Shown: one piece after another, positions 6,584 through 16,145 of the stretch
Layout of the letters: each line of letters opens with the position of its first letter
How positions within the stretch are numbered: position 1 is the first letter of the stretch
Source of the DNA: an uncultured Polaribacter sp.
GTDB taxonomy: Bacteria > Bacteroidota > Bacteroidia > Flavobacteriales > Flavobacteriaceae
DNA length: 64,000 nt
NCBI GenBank assembly: GCA_947497755.1
Contig: CANMHT010000010.1
Span: 1-64,000, forward strand
Direction of reading: 5' to 3'
Program-made: the position numbers and the translations under genes
Notes under the pieces: model-generated
Told to the model about the DNA's origin: nothing
Seen by the model: the letters and a program-made list of their open reading frames with translations, nothing else
Databases searched by the model: none

Positions 6584-8617
6584 TTGAAAATAACAAATCA
6601 ATACAACCAAACTTTATTCTTTTTTATACTTATTACGACCATTATAAGTTGTACAAATAAAACCAATACAATAACAACGCAGCAAACTACTATAGACAGT
6701 ATATCTGTTTGGATAAAATCTTCCAGAAATAAATCCATTTCTTTAAATAAGAAAAAGCAATTTTTAGAAAAAGCTTATAAAGAATTGAATTCTCAAAAAA
6801 ATAACAACACAAAAGCTAAAAATTTAAGTATTGTTGCATATCGCTATTATGAATTAAAAGATGCTTTATTGTTTCAAAAAATTAATAGCCAAACTCAAAA
6901 ACTAGCCTATCAATTAAAAGACAGCTTTACCATTGCTGATACTCATTGGAGCTATGCTGATTATTATAATAATCTTGAAGTTTATAATAAAGCCTACTAT
7001 AATTATGAAAAAGCATATAAATATTTCAGTAAAATAAATAGAGAATATGAAACAGCACGAATGTTATATGCAATGGCTTTTATTAAAGGACGTTATAGAG
7101 ATTATTCAGGTAGTGAAGTATTAAATATTAAAGCAATAGAAAAATTTAAAAAATTAAAAAACAACAGATATTTATATATCGCCTATAATAATCTTGCCAC
7201 ATTACAAAACGATATTAAGGAATATGATAAAGCAATTTACTATCACAATATTGCTTTAAATTACTTTAGTAAAATTGCCAATAAAAATAAAAGTAAGAGT
7301 TATTTAAATAGCTTCAACAATATGGGTACCTCATATTTTAAAAAAGGCAACTATTCAAAAGCTTTAGAATATTTCAACAAAGATTTAAAAGAAGAAAAAA
7401 ATATAATTACTATTGCTCGAATATTAAGTAATAGAGCCCATTGTAAACTTTTTTTAAATGACACCACTAATGTTAAAAAAGAATTGTACAAAGCACTTCA
7501 TATACGTGATAGTGTAGGGGAAAAAGCTTCAATTATGGTTAGTAAGATTAAAATCTCTGATTATTATAAATACATTAGGGATACAATAAATGCAATTAAA
7601 TATATCAAAGAAGCTAATATTATTGCTCATAAAATAAAAAACGGTAGTAATTATTTAACAACCCTAAAAAAACTCGCAGATTTAGAACCTAAAAAATCCA
7701 AGCAGTATTTAGAACGTTATATTCAATTTAATGATAGCTTAAATACTACCGAACGTAAAGTTCAAGAGAAATTTACCAAGATTGCTTTTGAAACTGATGA
7801 ATATATTGAAGAAACCAAACGTTTGTCACAACAAACAATTATTATTTCTATTACTAGTGTAGGGTTGATTCTAATTTTAGCTTTGGCTTATTTTTTAAGA
7901 GTACAAAAATCTAAAAACGAAAAATTAGCCTTAGAATATGAGCAACAAGAAGCGAATGAACAAGTGTATCTATTAACCTTAAAACAACAGGCAATTATAG
8001 AAGAAGAACGTGTACAAGAACGCAATAGAATCTCAGAAGAACTACACGATGGTGTTTTAGGAAGGCTTTTTGGGACACGAGTTGGACTTGGTTTTTTAGA
8101 TTTAGAAAGTTCTAAAGAAACCCAAGAACAACACGAAGCATTCTTAGAAGAACTACAAGAAATAGAAAAAGAAATTAGAGATGTATCTCATAAATTAAAT
8201 ACCAATTTTAATAGTGATCAGGTGAATTTTACTACTTTGATTGAACAATTATTAAAAACAACAAGTACTACAGGTAACTTTGAATATAAGGTTGCTTTTG
8301 CAGAAGCAATTAGTTGGAAAAACATTAGCCAAGTAATAAAAGTGAATGTATATAGAATTGTACAAGAATCTTTACAGAATATTGTTAAGTATGCAAAAGC
8401 AAAAAATGTTATCTTAGACTTTTCTTTTGAAAAAGGAAAATTAGAATTGCATATTCAAGATGACGGTGTTGGATTTGACATAAAAAAAGCTAAAAAAGGA
8501 ATCGGAATTAAAAACATGAAATCTAGAGTTCAAAAATTACATGGAACTATGCAGATTTCATCAGAAGTAAAAAAAGTAACTAGTATTGCTATAAAAATAC
8601 CAGTAATAGAAGCTTAA
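6584..8617 (+). CDS. TPR-containing sensor histidine kinase (HisKA_3 type)
   Basis: The open frame extends up to 6536, but the upstream codons lie in a terminator and promoter, so the TTG at 6584 is the likelier start (677 aa). It is followed by a lipoprotein-like signal (TLFFFILITTIISC). Tetratricopeptide-like repeats fill about residues 70-390, then comes one membrane helix (TIIISITSVGLILILALAYF), a coiled linker and a NarL/DesK-type kinase core. The phospho-accepting His lies in ISEELHDGVLGRLFG (codon 8045-8047), the N-box in RIVQESLQNIVKYAKA, and the G-boxes in DDGVGF and GIGIKNMKSRV. It phosphorylates the response regulator encoded 2 nt downstream. The sensed signal is unknown; TPRs may bind an exported peptide or lipoprotein. 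Confidence 0.9.
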   Translation: MKITNQYNQTLFFFILITTIISCTNKTNTITTQQTTIDSISVWIKSSRNKSISLNKKKQFLEKAYKELNSQKNNNTKAKNLSIVAYRYYELKDALLFQKINSQTQKLAYQLKDSFTIADTHWSYADYYNNLEVYNKAYYNYEKAYKYFSKINREYETARMLYAMAFIKGRYRDYSGSEVLNIKAIEKFKKLKNNRYLYIAYNNLATLQNDIKEYDKAIYYHNIALNYFSKIANKNKSKSYLNSFNNMGTSYFKKGNYSKALEYFNKDLKEEKNIITIARILSNRAHCKLFLNDTTNVKKELYKALHIRDSVGEKASIMVSKIKISDYYKYIRDTINAIKYIKEANIIAHKIKNGSNYLTTLKKLADLEPKKSKQYLERYIQFNDSLNTTERKVQEKFTKIAFETDEYIEETKRLSQQTIIISITSVGLILILALAYFLRVQKSKNEKLALEYEQQEANEQVYLLTLKQQAIIEEERVQERNRISEELHDGVLGRLFGTRVGLGFLDLESSKETQEQHEAFLEELQEIEKEIRDVSHKLNTNFNSDQVNFTTLIEQLLKTTSTTGNFEYKVAFAEAISWKNISQVIKVNVYRIVQESLQNIVKYAKAKNVILDFSFEKGKLELHIQDDGVGFDIKKAKKGIGIKNMKSRVQKLHGTMQISSEVKKVTSIAIKIPVIEA

Positions 8618-8619
8618 TT

Positions 8620-9300
8620 ATGACCAAACGATACAATGCTTTAATTATTGATGATCATCCAATAATTGCTGAGGCCTACAAAAGTGCTTTTCAAAAAATA
8701 AGCAGAGAAAATGAGTTGATTTCTTTTGATATTGAAGTCGCACATGATTGCGATATGGCGTATTATCATATCAAACAAAGTGCAGAAAGTACTACTGTTT
8801 TTGACATTATCTTTTTAGATATTAGTTTACCGCCTTCTAAAGATGGAAAAATTCTTTCAGGAGAAGATTTAGGATTAAAAATAAATAGTCTAATTCCGCA
8901 AGCTAAAATTATTGTTTCTACCGCATTCAATGACAATTATAGAATGCATAGCATTTTTAAGAATATTAATCCTGAAGGTTTTTTAATCAAAAACGATATA
9001 ACACCAAAAGAACTCGTAGCTGCCATTGACACCTTAATTGCTGGATCATTTTATTATAGCAAAACGGTAATGAAAATGCTAAAGAATCAGATTTCTAGTG
9101 ATTATTTATTAGATGATCTTGATCGAAAAATTTTGTATGAATTATCTATTGGAACGAGAATGAAAGAGTTGCCAAAGGTAATACCACTATCTCCTACCGC
9201 GATTGACAAACGAAAAAGACATTTAAAACATATTTTCGGAATTAACAGTCCAGATGATAGAGAATTGATTTGTACAGCAAAAGAAAAAGGATTTATTTAA
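8620..9300 (+). CDS. response regulator, DNA-binding (LuxR/NarL-like output)
   Basis: A 226-aa response regulator partnered with the preceding kinase (2-nt gap). The receiver has the acidic pair in IIDDHPIIAEAY, the phosphorylated Asp in FDIIFLDISLPP, the conserved Thr/Ser in IIVSTAFND and the Lys in FLIKND. The C-terminal about 60 residues (LDRKILYELSIGTRMKELP, then SPTAIDKRKRHLKHIF) form a helix-turn-helix that departs from the classical LuxR consensus but has the usual architecture. The pair controls transcription of unknown targets. Confidence 0.9.
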   Translation: MTKRYNALIIDDHPIIAEAYKSAFQKISRENELISFDIEVAHDCDMAYYHIKQSAESTTVFDIIFLDISLPPSKDGKILSGEDLGLKINSLIPQAKIIVSTAFNDNYRMHSIFKNINPEGFLIKNDITPKELVAAIDTLIAGSFYYSKTVMKMLKNQISSDYLLDDLDRKILYELSIGTRMKELPKVIPLSPTAIDKRKRHLKHIFGINSPDDRELICTAKEKGFI

Positions 9301-9387
9301 AATAGGTCCTTTTTTTTATAAAAGGACATTATACAATTACTATTATTTAAATGAAAAACTTATAAAAATCACTTTTTTTAAGTTTTA

Positions 9388-10011
9388 ATGTTACCTTTTT
9401 CACATCAAATCGTCATAACTAATAGATTATACGAATTGAACATGCTACAAAAAGGAAAAACAATTATTTATGCCACTTGGATTCTCTTACTTTTAAGTTT
9501 GGTAGCTGCTTATTTTGTAAAACCTGAAATTTTTACTGCTGATTACTTGGTAAATTTTATCAAGAATTTTCAGAGTGAAATGTTATTAGCATACATTGTT
9601 TTAACCTTAGTAAGAGGTTTTTTCTTAATTCCGAGTACCCCTTTTGTTATTGGTGGTGGACTCTTATTTCCAGATCAATTATTTTTAGTACTTGCAATTT
9701 CTATTATTGGCGTCCTTTTTTCAGCTACTTCTTTGTATTATTTTTCAGACCTATTAGGCTTTAGCTGTTATTTAGAAAAAAAGTTTCCCAAAAAGATTCC
9801 TGTATTAAAAAAGAAGTTAGAAAATCCAAAATCAACATTATTTATTGCAGGATGGTCAATTTTTCCTTTTGTTCCAACAGATATTATCTGTTATGTAACA
9901 GGGATTTTAAAAACACCTTTTAAAAATGTGTTATTAGGCGTCTTTATAGGAGAATTGATTTTGTGCTCTTTGTATGTATACTTTGGTGCCGCAATCTTTA
10001 ACTATTTATAA
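9388..10011 (+). CDS. VTT/TVP38-type membrane protein
   Basis: An integral inner-membrane protein with about five hydrophobic segments and the VTT (SNARE-associated/DedA-like) signature: RGFFLIPSTPFVIGGGLLF in the first half and FVPTDIICYVTGILK in the second, the re-entrant elements linked to lipid scrambling or transport. The frame gives 207 aa from 9388; an in-frame ATG at 9442 (MLQKGKTIIYATW) would remove a polar 18-residue extension and may be the true start. It follows the two-component pair by about 90 bp and could be separately transcribed. Confidence 0.82.
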   Translation: MLPFSHQIVITNRLYELNMLQKGKTIIYATWILLLLSLVAAYFVKPEIFTADYLVNFIKNFQSEMLLAYIVLTLVRGFFLIPSTPFVIGGGLLFPDQLFLVLAISIIGVLFSATSLYYFSDLLGFSCYLEKKFPKKIPVLKKKLENPKSTLFIAGWSIFPFVPTDIICYVTGILKTPFKNVLLGVFIGELILCSLYVYFGAAIFNYL

Positions 10012-10053
10012 AAAGATTGTTATTTCAATAGAAAAATCCAATTACACAATTTC

Positions 10054-10111
10054 TCATTACTACATCATTGATACATTACTACATTATTACATTGTCAAAT
10101 TGTTACATTAT
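10054..10111. repeat. degenerate ACATTAC microrepeats
   Basis: Several near-copies of the heptamer ACATTAC/TTACATT follow one another between two convergent genes. This is low-complexity intergenic DNA with no clear hairpin. Confidence 0.45.
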
Positions 10112-12015
10112 AACTTCGTATCAATAATTTCTTGTACCACATCTGGATTTAGTAACGTAGAAATATCACCTAAATTACTGGTATCATTATGAGCTATCTT
10201 ACGTAAAATTCTACGCATAATTTTCCCTGAACGAGTTTTTGGCAATCCAGGAGTAAATTGAATTTTACCTAGCTTCGCTATTGGACCAATATGTTCTGTA
10301 ATAATTTGGTTGATTTCTTTGCGTAAATTATCATGATCTCTACCTTCTCCACTATCTTTCAAGATTACATAGCCATACAAAGCATTTCCTTTAATATCGT
10401 GTGGAAAACCAACAATCGCAGATTCAGCAACCGCAGGATGTTCATTGATAGCATCTTCAATAGGTGCCGTTCCTAAATTGTGACCAGATACAATAATTAC
10501 ATCATCTACTCTACCTGTAATTCTATAATAACCAACCTCATCTCTTAAAGCCCCATCACCTGTAAAATATTTATTTTCAAAAGCAGAAAAATACGTGTCT
10601 TTATAACGTTGATGATTTCCCCAAATAGTTCTTGCCATTGAAGGCCAAGGAAATTTAATACACAATCTTCCTTCAACTTGATTTCCTTTAAGCTCTTCTC
10701 CATTTTCATTCATTAAAGCAGGCTGTATTCCTATAAATGGTAATGTTGCATAAGTAGGCTTTGTTGGCGTTACATACGGAATTGGAGTAATCATTATTCC
10801 ACCTGTTTCTGTTTGCCACCAAGTATCTACAATTGGGCTTTTCTTTTTACCAATATTATCGTTGTACCAATGCCATGCTTCTTCATTAATTGGTTCTCCT
10901 ACAGAACCCAATACTTTTAATGAGGATAAGTTGTATTTTTCTACTAGCTCTGTTCCTTGTTTTGCTAAAGCTCTAATGGCAGTTGGTGCTGTATAAAACT
11001 GATTTACTTTATGTTTCTCTACAATTTCCCAAAACCTTCCAAAATCAGGATAACTAGGAACACCTTCAAACATTAAAGTGGTAGCTCCGTTTGCTAATGG
11101 TCCATAAACAATATAACTATGTCCAGTAATCCAACCGATATCAGCTGTACACCAATACACATCATTTTCTTTGTACTGAAAAACATTTTTAAAAGTATAA
11201 GCAGTATAAACCATATAACCTGCAGAAGTATGTACCATACCTTTTGGACTTCCTGTAGAACCAGAAGTATATAAAATAAATAAAGGAACTTCAGCATCCA
11301 TTATCTCGGCTTTTCCTTCTTTAGAAGCTTTTTCTAATAAAGGTTGTAACCAAAAATCTCTTCCTGCTTTCATCGCAACATCAGAATTGATTCGTTTGGC
11401 AACCAATACATTTTCTATACCGGGACAACTTTCTAAGGCTTCATCTACTATTCCTTTTAAATCAATTGTTTTTGCTCCTCTATAAGAACCGTCAGCGGTA
11501 ATTAGCATTTTACAATCACAATCATTGATTCTTGTTGCTAATGCTGTTGAAGAAAACCCTGCAAATACAACAGAGTGAATCGCTCCAATTCTAGCACATG
11601 CTAAGGTTGCTATTGCCAATTCTGGAATCATGGGTACATAAATACACACACGATCTCCTTTTTTAACGCCTTTATCTTTTAAAACATTTGCAAATTGATT
11701 CACTCTTTCATACAACTGTCTGTAAGAAATGTGTTCAGCTGGGTCATTTGGATTATTAGGTTCAAAAATAATAGCCGTTTTATCTCCTCTAGTTGCTAAA
11801 TGTCTATCTAAACAATTTTCTGTAATATTTAGTTTAGCACCTTCAAACCAAGTGACTTCTGGTTTCTTAAAATCCCATTTTAAAATAGTATCCCATTTTT
11901 TTCTCCATAAAAAATGTTCTTCTGCAATTTCTTCCCAAAACATTTCTGGGTTTCTAACCGATTTACGATATACTTGATAATACTCTTCTAAATGTTTGAT
12001 ATGATAATTGCTCAT
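10108..12015 (-). CDS. acs: acetate-CoA ligase (acetyl-CoA synthetase)
   Basis: A 635-aa ANL-superfamily enzyme converting acetate, ATP and CoA to acetyl-CoA, AMP and PPi. The N-terminal ACAS_N region (MSNYHIKHLEEYYQ) is present. The adenylate P-loop YTSGSTGSPKG lies at about residues 249-259, and the acetate-pocket/WWQTETGG motif and the C-terminal hinge are intact. The C-terminal TRSGKIMRR holds the regulatory, acetylatable Lys (about K598). Length matches bacterial Acs. It is monocistronic by context, convergent with the VTT gene and divergent from the TSUP transporter gene. Confidence 0.97.
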   Translation of the reverse strand: MSNYHIKHLEEYYQVYRKSVRNPEMFWEEIAEEHFLWRKKWDTILKWDFKKPEVTWFEGAKLNITENCLDRHLATRGDKTAIIFEPNNPNDPAEHISYRQLYERVNQFANVLKDKGVKKGDRVCIYVPMIPELAIATLACARIGAIHSVVFAGFSSTALATRINDCDCKMLITADGSYRGAKTIDLKGIVDEALESCPGIENVLVAKRINSDVAMKAGRDFWLQPLLEKASKEGKAEIMDAEVPLFILYTSGSTGSPKGMVHTSAGYMVYTAYTFKNVFQYKENDVYWCTADIGWITGHSYIVYGPLANGATTLMFEGVPSYPDFGRFWEIVEKHKVNQFYTAPTAIRALAKQGTELVEKYNLSSLKVLGSVGEPINEEAWHWYNDNIGKKKSPIVDTWWQTETGGIMITPIPYVTPTKPTYATLPFIGIQPALMNENGEELKGNQVEGRLCIKFPWPSMARTIWGNHQRYKDTYFSAFENKYFTGDGALRDEVGYYRITGRVDDVIIVSGHNLGTAPIEDAINEHPAVAESAIVGFPHDIKGNALYGYVILKDSGEGRDHDNLRKEINQIITEHIGPIAKLGKIQFTPGLPKTRSGKIMRRILRKIAHNDTSNLGDISTLLNPDVVQEIIDTKL

Positions 12016-12137
12016 TGCTATTTTTAATAAATTAGGTGCACTAAGCTACTAAAAATGAATTGAAAATTCCACTTTTTAAAAACAACTTTTTTTTCAAGTA
12101 TTCAGTCAACTTTCTATCTATAATACACAATATGACT

Positions 12138-12145
12138 TATATTTG
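12138..12145 (+). promoter_or_regulatory. promoter -7 element TATATTTG
   Basis: An exact TAnnTTTG match only 7 bp before the ATG at 12152, which implies transcription starting at or next to the start codon. Confidence 0.5.
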
Positions 12146-12151
12146 TTATTC

Positions 12152-12931
12152 ATGGAAATAAGCATTCTTTTAAACATTTTACAAAACCAATGGTTAATTA
12201 TTAGCCTGTTTTTTTTGATTGCTATTTTATATTCTTCGGTTGGATTTGGCGGTGGATCTAGTTATTTAGCTGTTTTATCAATAACTGGACTTGCTTTTAC
12301 TCAAATAAGATCTACAGCATTACTTTGCAATATTGTTGTTGTTTCTAGTAATGTTATTTTATTTATCAGTAGAAAAGAATATGAGTGGAAAAAGGTAATT
12401 CCTTTAGTACTATTTAGTATTCCGATGGCATTTATTGGAGGGTACTTAAAAATTAGTCAGACTTTCTTTTTTATTTTATTAGGGATTACGCTGCTTTTTG
12501 CCGCAATAAGTATGTGGTTATCAAAACGTTTAAAGGCTCATCAAAATCAACATAAAACTACTAGTTTTCTAAAAAACGGAAGCTATGGAGGAATCATCGG
12601 TTTTATTTCTGGCCTGGTAGGTATTGGAGGTGGAATTTTTCTAGCTCCATTATTACATTTATCTAATTGGGATACTTCTAAAAGAATTGCAGCTACAGCG
12701 AGTTTTTTTATTTTGGTGAATTCAATTTCTGGTTTAATTGGTCAGTATACAAATCCCAATTTTACAATTGACAGGAATCTTACCTCAGTTTTATTAGTAA
12801 CGGTTTTGATTGGTGGGCAAATTGGAAGTAGGATGAGTAATACATTTTTAAATCCTATTCAATTAAAAAAGGCAACCGCTATATTGATTGCCTTTGTAAG
12901 TATTCGTATTTTAATTAAATATTTATTTTAG
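12152..12931 (+). CDS. TSUP family permease (TauE/SafE)
   Basis: A membrane protein of about 259 aa with eight hydrophobic segments in two pseudo-repeats. Each repeat begins with the family motif: SSVGFGGGSSYLAVL near the N-terminus and GFISGLVGIGGGIFLAPLL in the middle. The family exports or imports sulfur-containing anions such as sulfite, sulfoacetate or thiosulfate; the substrate is not specified here. The ATG at 12152 is preferred over the TTG at 12143, because the TTG lies inside the TATATTTG promoter element. Confidence 0.92.
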   Translation: MEISILLNILQNQWLIISLFFLIAILYSSVGFGGGSSYLAVLSITGLAFTQIRSTALLCNIVVVSSNVILFISRKEYEWKKVIPLVLFSIPMAFIGGYLKISQTFFFILLGITLLFAAISMWLSKRLKAHQNQHKTTSFLKNGSYGGIIGFISGLVGIGGGIFLAPLLHLSNWDTSKRIAATASFFILVNSISGLIGQYTNPNFTIDRNLTSVLLVTVLIGGQIGSRMSNTFLNPIQLKKATAILIAFVSIRILIKYLF

Positions 12932-12934
12932 TCT

Positions 12935-13315
12935 TTATTCTTTACTTCCAAACATTTCTTGTCCTTGTTGAAAAAAGGTGAGTCCAGTAACTTCTCCTTT
13001 ATCATTAAAGCTAAACTCTATCTCTGCTCCCATCTCTCTTAATTCAAATTTTGTTTTAGATACTGCAAATAAATGCATTGGTGGTTGTCCAGATCCAACT
13101 TGTGTTCCATAAATTTTTCCATCTTTATAAGAAATATCAGCAGAAATTCCTTGATCAAAATTATAAGTACCTACATATTTTTTTAGCACTTTGGCTGATA
13201 CTTTGAACTCTTTTTTAGCTGACTTTTCTGTTTTTTCTTGTGCTGATGTAGTTGTTACTAAAAACAAACTCATTACAAAAAAAACAATGGATAGTTGAGA
13301 GATTTTTGCTTTCAT
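12935..13315 (-). CDS. exported protein with DUF3471-like beta domain
   Basis: A 126-aa protein with an N-terminal signal (SQLSIVFFVMSLFLVTTTSAQ) and a beta-rich domain beginning YVGTYNF and ending EVTGLTFFQQG. This is the pattern of the DUF3471 domain found at the ends of beta-lactamase-like serine hydrolases, but here it stands alone. Presumably periplasmic. It converges on the TSUP gene with a 3-bp gap and shares orientation with the 159-aa gene upstream. Function unknown. Confidence 0.75.
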   Translation of the reverse strand: MKAKISQLSIVFFVMSLFLVTTTSAQEKTEKSAKKEFKVSAKVLKKYVGTYNFDQGISADISYKDGKIYGTQVGSGQPPMHLFAVSKTKFELREMGAEIEFSFNDKGEVTGLTFFQQGQEMFGSKE

Positions 13316-13356
13316 TATATGTTATTTTTTTGGTTTAGAGCTACAATATACAAAAC

Positions 13357-13836
13357 TCATTCATTAATTAAAGCTTCTAATTCTAATTGATAATCATATT
13401 GCAAATCTTCATGCAAAGTAGCAATTCCTTTTTTTATCAATAAAATTTGTCTTTCATAGGTATTCATTAAACGTGGACTCCTTTTAATAGACGGTGTAAA
13501 ATTGCGTAGCTTATAACAAAAATGAAGTAATAATTCTACCTCTGTTTCTTTCTTTTTAGAATATCGAATAAACTTTTTTGTTAGTGTTAATATTTTACGA
13601 ACGCTTTTTCTAATATAGAAGTAACTCTTAGTGTTTATTTGTTCAAACAATGTGTCAATTTCTGCTTTTACACTTTCTATATAAGCATCTTCATCATGAG
13701 CTTCGAACAAAAGGTAGGTTAACAATTCTTTATTTTCTTTTTTAAACTTAGACAATTGCAAACACAATTCCATCAATTCATTAGCAGAACGATGTGCTAA
13801 TTCATCTTTTATTTTTTTAACTGTAACCGCTTTCAT
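13357..13836 (-). CDS. conserved helical protein of unknown function
   Basis: A 159-aa cytoplasmic-looking, strongly charged and almost entirely helical protein (KKIKDELAHRSANELMELC at the start; YIRKSVRKILTLTKKFIRY in the middle). I recognise it only as a type of protein common in flavobacterial genomes, with no known domain. A terminator lies between it and fabV upstream, so it probably has its own promoter within 13837-13909. Confidence 0.7.
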   Translation of the reverse strand: MKAVTVKKIKDELAHRSANELMELCLQLSKFKKENKELLTYLLFEAHDEDAYIESVKAEIDTLFEQINTKSYFYIRKSVRKILTLTKKFIRYSKKKETEVELLLHFCYKLRNFTPSIKRSPRLMNTYERQILLIKKGIATLHEDLQYDYQLELEALINE

Positions 13837-13852
13837 GCATCTAAAGTAGTTT

Positions 13853-13887
13853 TAAAAAAGAAACCTCACAATAGTATTGTGAGGTTT
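13853..13887 (-). terminator. terminator of fabV
   Basis: AAACCTCACAAT (13861-13872) and ATTGTGAGGTTT (13876-13887) form a perfect 12-bp stem with a 3-nt loop. On the minus strand the stem is followed by a T-rich run, so it ends the fabV transcript. Confidence 0.85.
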
Positions 13888-13909
13888 GCAAAACAAATTG
13901 AGTTGTTTT

Positions 13910-15097
13910 TTATTGTTCGCTAGGTAAAGTTACCATTTCATTAACATCAGCTTCATAATCTACACCTTCAACTTTAAATCCGAAAAGATTGTAAAAATCA
14001 TCACTATATCCTTTTAAATCTCCAATTTCAGATAAGTTTTCTGTAGTTGCTTCTTGCCATAGTTTAGCGATTTCTTCTTGTACGTCATCACGCATTTCCC
14101 AATCGTCAATACGAATTCTACCTTTATCATCTAAGTCTAAATCACCACCAAACAAACGTTCGCTGTATAAACGTTGAATTTGTTCTATACACCCTTCATG
14201 AATTCCTTTAGCTTTCATTGTTTTATACAATAATGAAATATATAATGGAATTACAGGAATAGCAGAACTAGCTTGAGTTACCAAAGCTTTATTTACAGAA
14301 ACATAAGCATTTCCTTCTATAGATTTTAAATCTTCTGAAATACTAAAAGCTGTAGCTTCTAAATGATCTTTTGCAGCACCGATAGTACCATTTCTATAAA
14401 CTGGTTTTGTAACTTCTGGTCCAATATAAGAATAAGCAACAGTAGTAGCTCCATTAGCTAAAACATTAGCATTTTTTAAAGCATCCATCCACATTTTCCA
14501 ATCTTCTCCTCCCATTACTGTTACTGTATTTTCTACATCTTCTCCTTCTGCCGGATTGATAGAAATCTCAGATACTTTTCCTGTATGGAAATCTACTGTT
14601 TTATTAGAAAACACTTCTCCAATTGGTTTTAAAACAGATTTAAACCTTTTTCCTGTTTCTGGATGAGTTCTTACTGGCGATGCTAAACTATAGATTACTA
14701 AATCTACCTGACCTAAATCTTCTTTAATTAAATTAATTACTTGGTCTTTTATTTCGTTAGAAAAAGCATCTCCATTTATACTTTTGGCATATAAACCTGC
14801 TGCATGAGCTTCTTGTTCAAAAGCTGCTGTATTGTAAAATCCTGGTGATGCTGGTCTTCCTTCACTTGCTGGTTTATCAAAGAATACTCCAATTGTTGCA
14901 GCATCAGATCCAAACGCACTTGTAATTCTAGAAGCCAAACCAAAACCTGTAGAAGCTCCGATTACCAATACTTTTTTTGCTCCTTCAATTTTTCCTTTTG
15001 ACTGTACATATGCAATTTGATTCTTAACATTTTGAGCACATCCTATTGGGTGCGATGTTAAGCAAATAAATCCTCTTGTTCTAGGTTCTATAATCAT
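13910..15097 (-). CDS. fabV: enoyl-ACP/trans-2-enoyl-CoA reductase FabV
   Basis: A 395-aa NAD(P)H-dependent reductase that reduces the double bond in the last step of the fatty-acid elongation cycle (or crotonyl-CoA in the TER sense). It begins with the family signature MIIEPRTRGFICLTSHPIGC. The nucleotide loop GASTGFG is at 47-53, and the catalytic Tyr-x8-Lys pair is Y234 and K243 in PVYRNGTIGAAK. FabV enzymes are intrinsically triclosan-tolerant compared with FabI. A terminator follows, and purC lies upstream on the same strand about 50 bp away. Confidence 0.97.
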   Translation of the reverse strand: MIIEPRTRGFICLTSHPIGCAQNVKNQIAYVQSKGKIEGAKKVLVIGASTGFGLASRITSAFGSDAATIGVFFDKPASEGRPASPGFYNTAAFEQEAHAAGLYAKSINGDAFSNEIKDQVINLIKEDLGQVDLVIYSLASPVRTHPETGKRFKSVLKPIGEVFSNKTVDFHTGKVSEISINPAEGEDVENTVTVMGGEDWKMWMDALKNANVLANGATTVAYSYIGPEVTKPVYRNGTIGAAKDHLEATAFSISEDLKSIEGNAYVSVNKALVTQASSAIPVIPLYISLLYKTMKAKGIHEGCIEQIQRLYSERLFGGDLDLDDKGRIRIDDWEMRDDVQEEIAKLWQEATTENLSEIGDLKGYSDDFYNLFGFKVEGVDYEADVNEMVTLPSEQ

Positions 15098-15117
15098 AAT
15101 TCTATTTATTAAAACTT

Positions 15118-15139
15118 AAAAGATAATACCATATCTTTT
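15118..15139 (-). terminator. hairpin between purC and fabV
   Basis: AAAAGATA (15118-15125) pairs with TATCTTTT (15132-15139). On the minus strand an imperfect T-rich tail follows. This is a weak terminator or processing site between purC and fabV. Confidence 0.4.
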
Positions 15140-15149
15140 AATCATTAAA

Positions 15150-16100
15150 TTATTCGTTCTTTAAATATTCTTTTACATTTTTCTCTACACGATTCAACAC
15201 ATTTTCAGTTTCTGCTTTTACAAAAGTCTCTCCTGTAATTTGTTCGTATAGTTCAATATATCTATTAGAAATTTCTTCTATTTTTTCATCAGACATTTCT
15301 GGAATTTGTTGTCCATCTTTACCTTGAAAACCATTTTCAATTAACCATTGACGTACAAATTCTTTAGACAATTGTTTTTGAGCTTCTCCTTTTTCTTGAC
15401 GCTCATTATATCCTTCAGCATAGAAATAACGAGAAGAATCTGGTGTATGAATTTCATCAATCAATACAATCTTTCCTTCTTTTGTTTTTCCAAACTCGTA
15501 TTTAGTATCTACTAAAATCAATCCTCTTTTTGCTGCTATTTCAGTTCCTCGTTGAAATAAAGCTTTGGTATAGTTTTCTAAAACGATATAATCTTCTTCA
15601 GAGACAATTCCTTTTGCTAAAATCTCTTCTCTAGAAATATCCTCATCGTGTTCTCCATTATCCGCTTTTGTAGAAGGTGTGATAATTGGTACAGGAAATT
15701 TATCATTCTCTTTCATTCCTTCTGGCATAGCTACACCACATAAAGTTCTTTTACCAACTTTGTATTCTCTTGCTGCATGACCAGATAAATAACCACGAAT
15801 TACCATTTCTACTTTAAACGGCTCACACAAATGTCCGATCGCTACATTTTCGTCTGGATTAGCAAGCAACCAATTCGGAACAATATCTGCTGTATCATTC
15901 ATCATTTTTGTTGCAATCTGATTTAAGATTTGCCCTTTAAACGGGATTTGACGTGGTAAAATAACATCAAAAGCAGAAAGCCTATCAGAAGCAATCATTA
16001 CTAACACCTCATTATCTATATTATAGACTTCACGTACTTTTCCTTTGTATACCGATTTTTGTTTCGGAAACTGAAAATTAGTCTCGTTAATTGTATTCAT
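15150..16100 (-). CDS. purC: phosphoribosylaminoimidazole-succinocarboxamide synthase
   Basis: A 316-aa SAICAR synthetase, the ATP-dependent step joining CAIR and aspartate in purine biosynthesis. Signature segments are visible: the N-terminal [11 protein letters not shown] (nucleotide binding), [35 protein letters not shown], and [10 protein letters not shown] followed by [13 protein letters not shown]. The length is that of the longer, eukaryote-like/Bacteroidetes form. It is transcribed in the direction phoH, 206-aa membrane gene, purC, fabV, with short gaps, so partial co-transcription is possible. Confidence 0.97.
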   Translation of the reverse strand: MNTINETNFQFPKQKSVYKGKVREVYNIDNEVLVMIASDRLSAFDVILPRQIPFKGQILNQIATKMMNDTADIVPNWLLANPDENVAIGHLCEPFKVEMVIRGYLSGHAAREYKVGKRTLCGVAMPEGMKENDKFPVPIITPSTKADNGEHDEDISREEILAKGIVSEEDYIVLENYTKALFQRGTEIAAKRGLILVDTKYEFGKTKEGKIVLIDEIHTPDSSRYFYAEGYNERQEKGEAQKQLSKEFVRQWLIENGFQGKDGQQIPEMSDEKIEEISNRYIELYEQITGETFVKAETENVLNRVEKNVKEYLKNE

Positions 16101-16145
16101 TTTAGTTGTATTGTTGTTGACTGCAAAAGTAAACTTTTAGATAGA

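Noticed and set aside
10054..10111. CRISPR-like microrepeats
   Set aside because: The repeats are 7-10 bp and degenerate with no regular spacers; low-complexity DNA is the simplest explanation.
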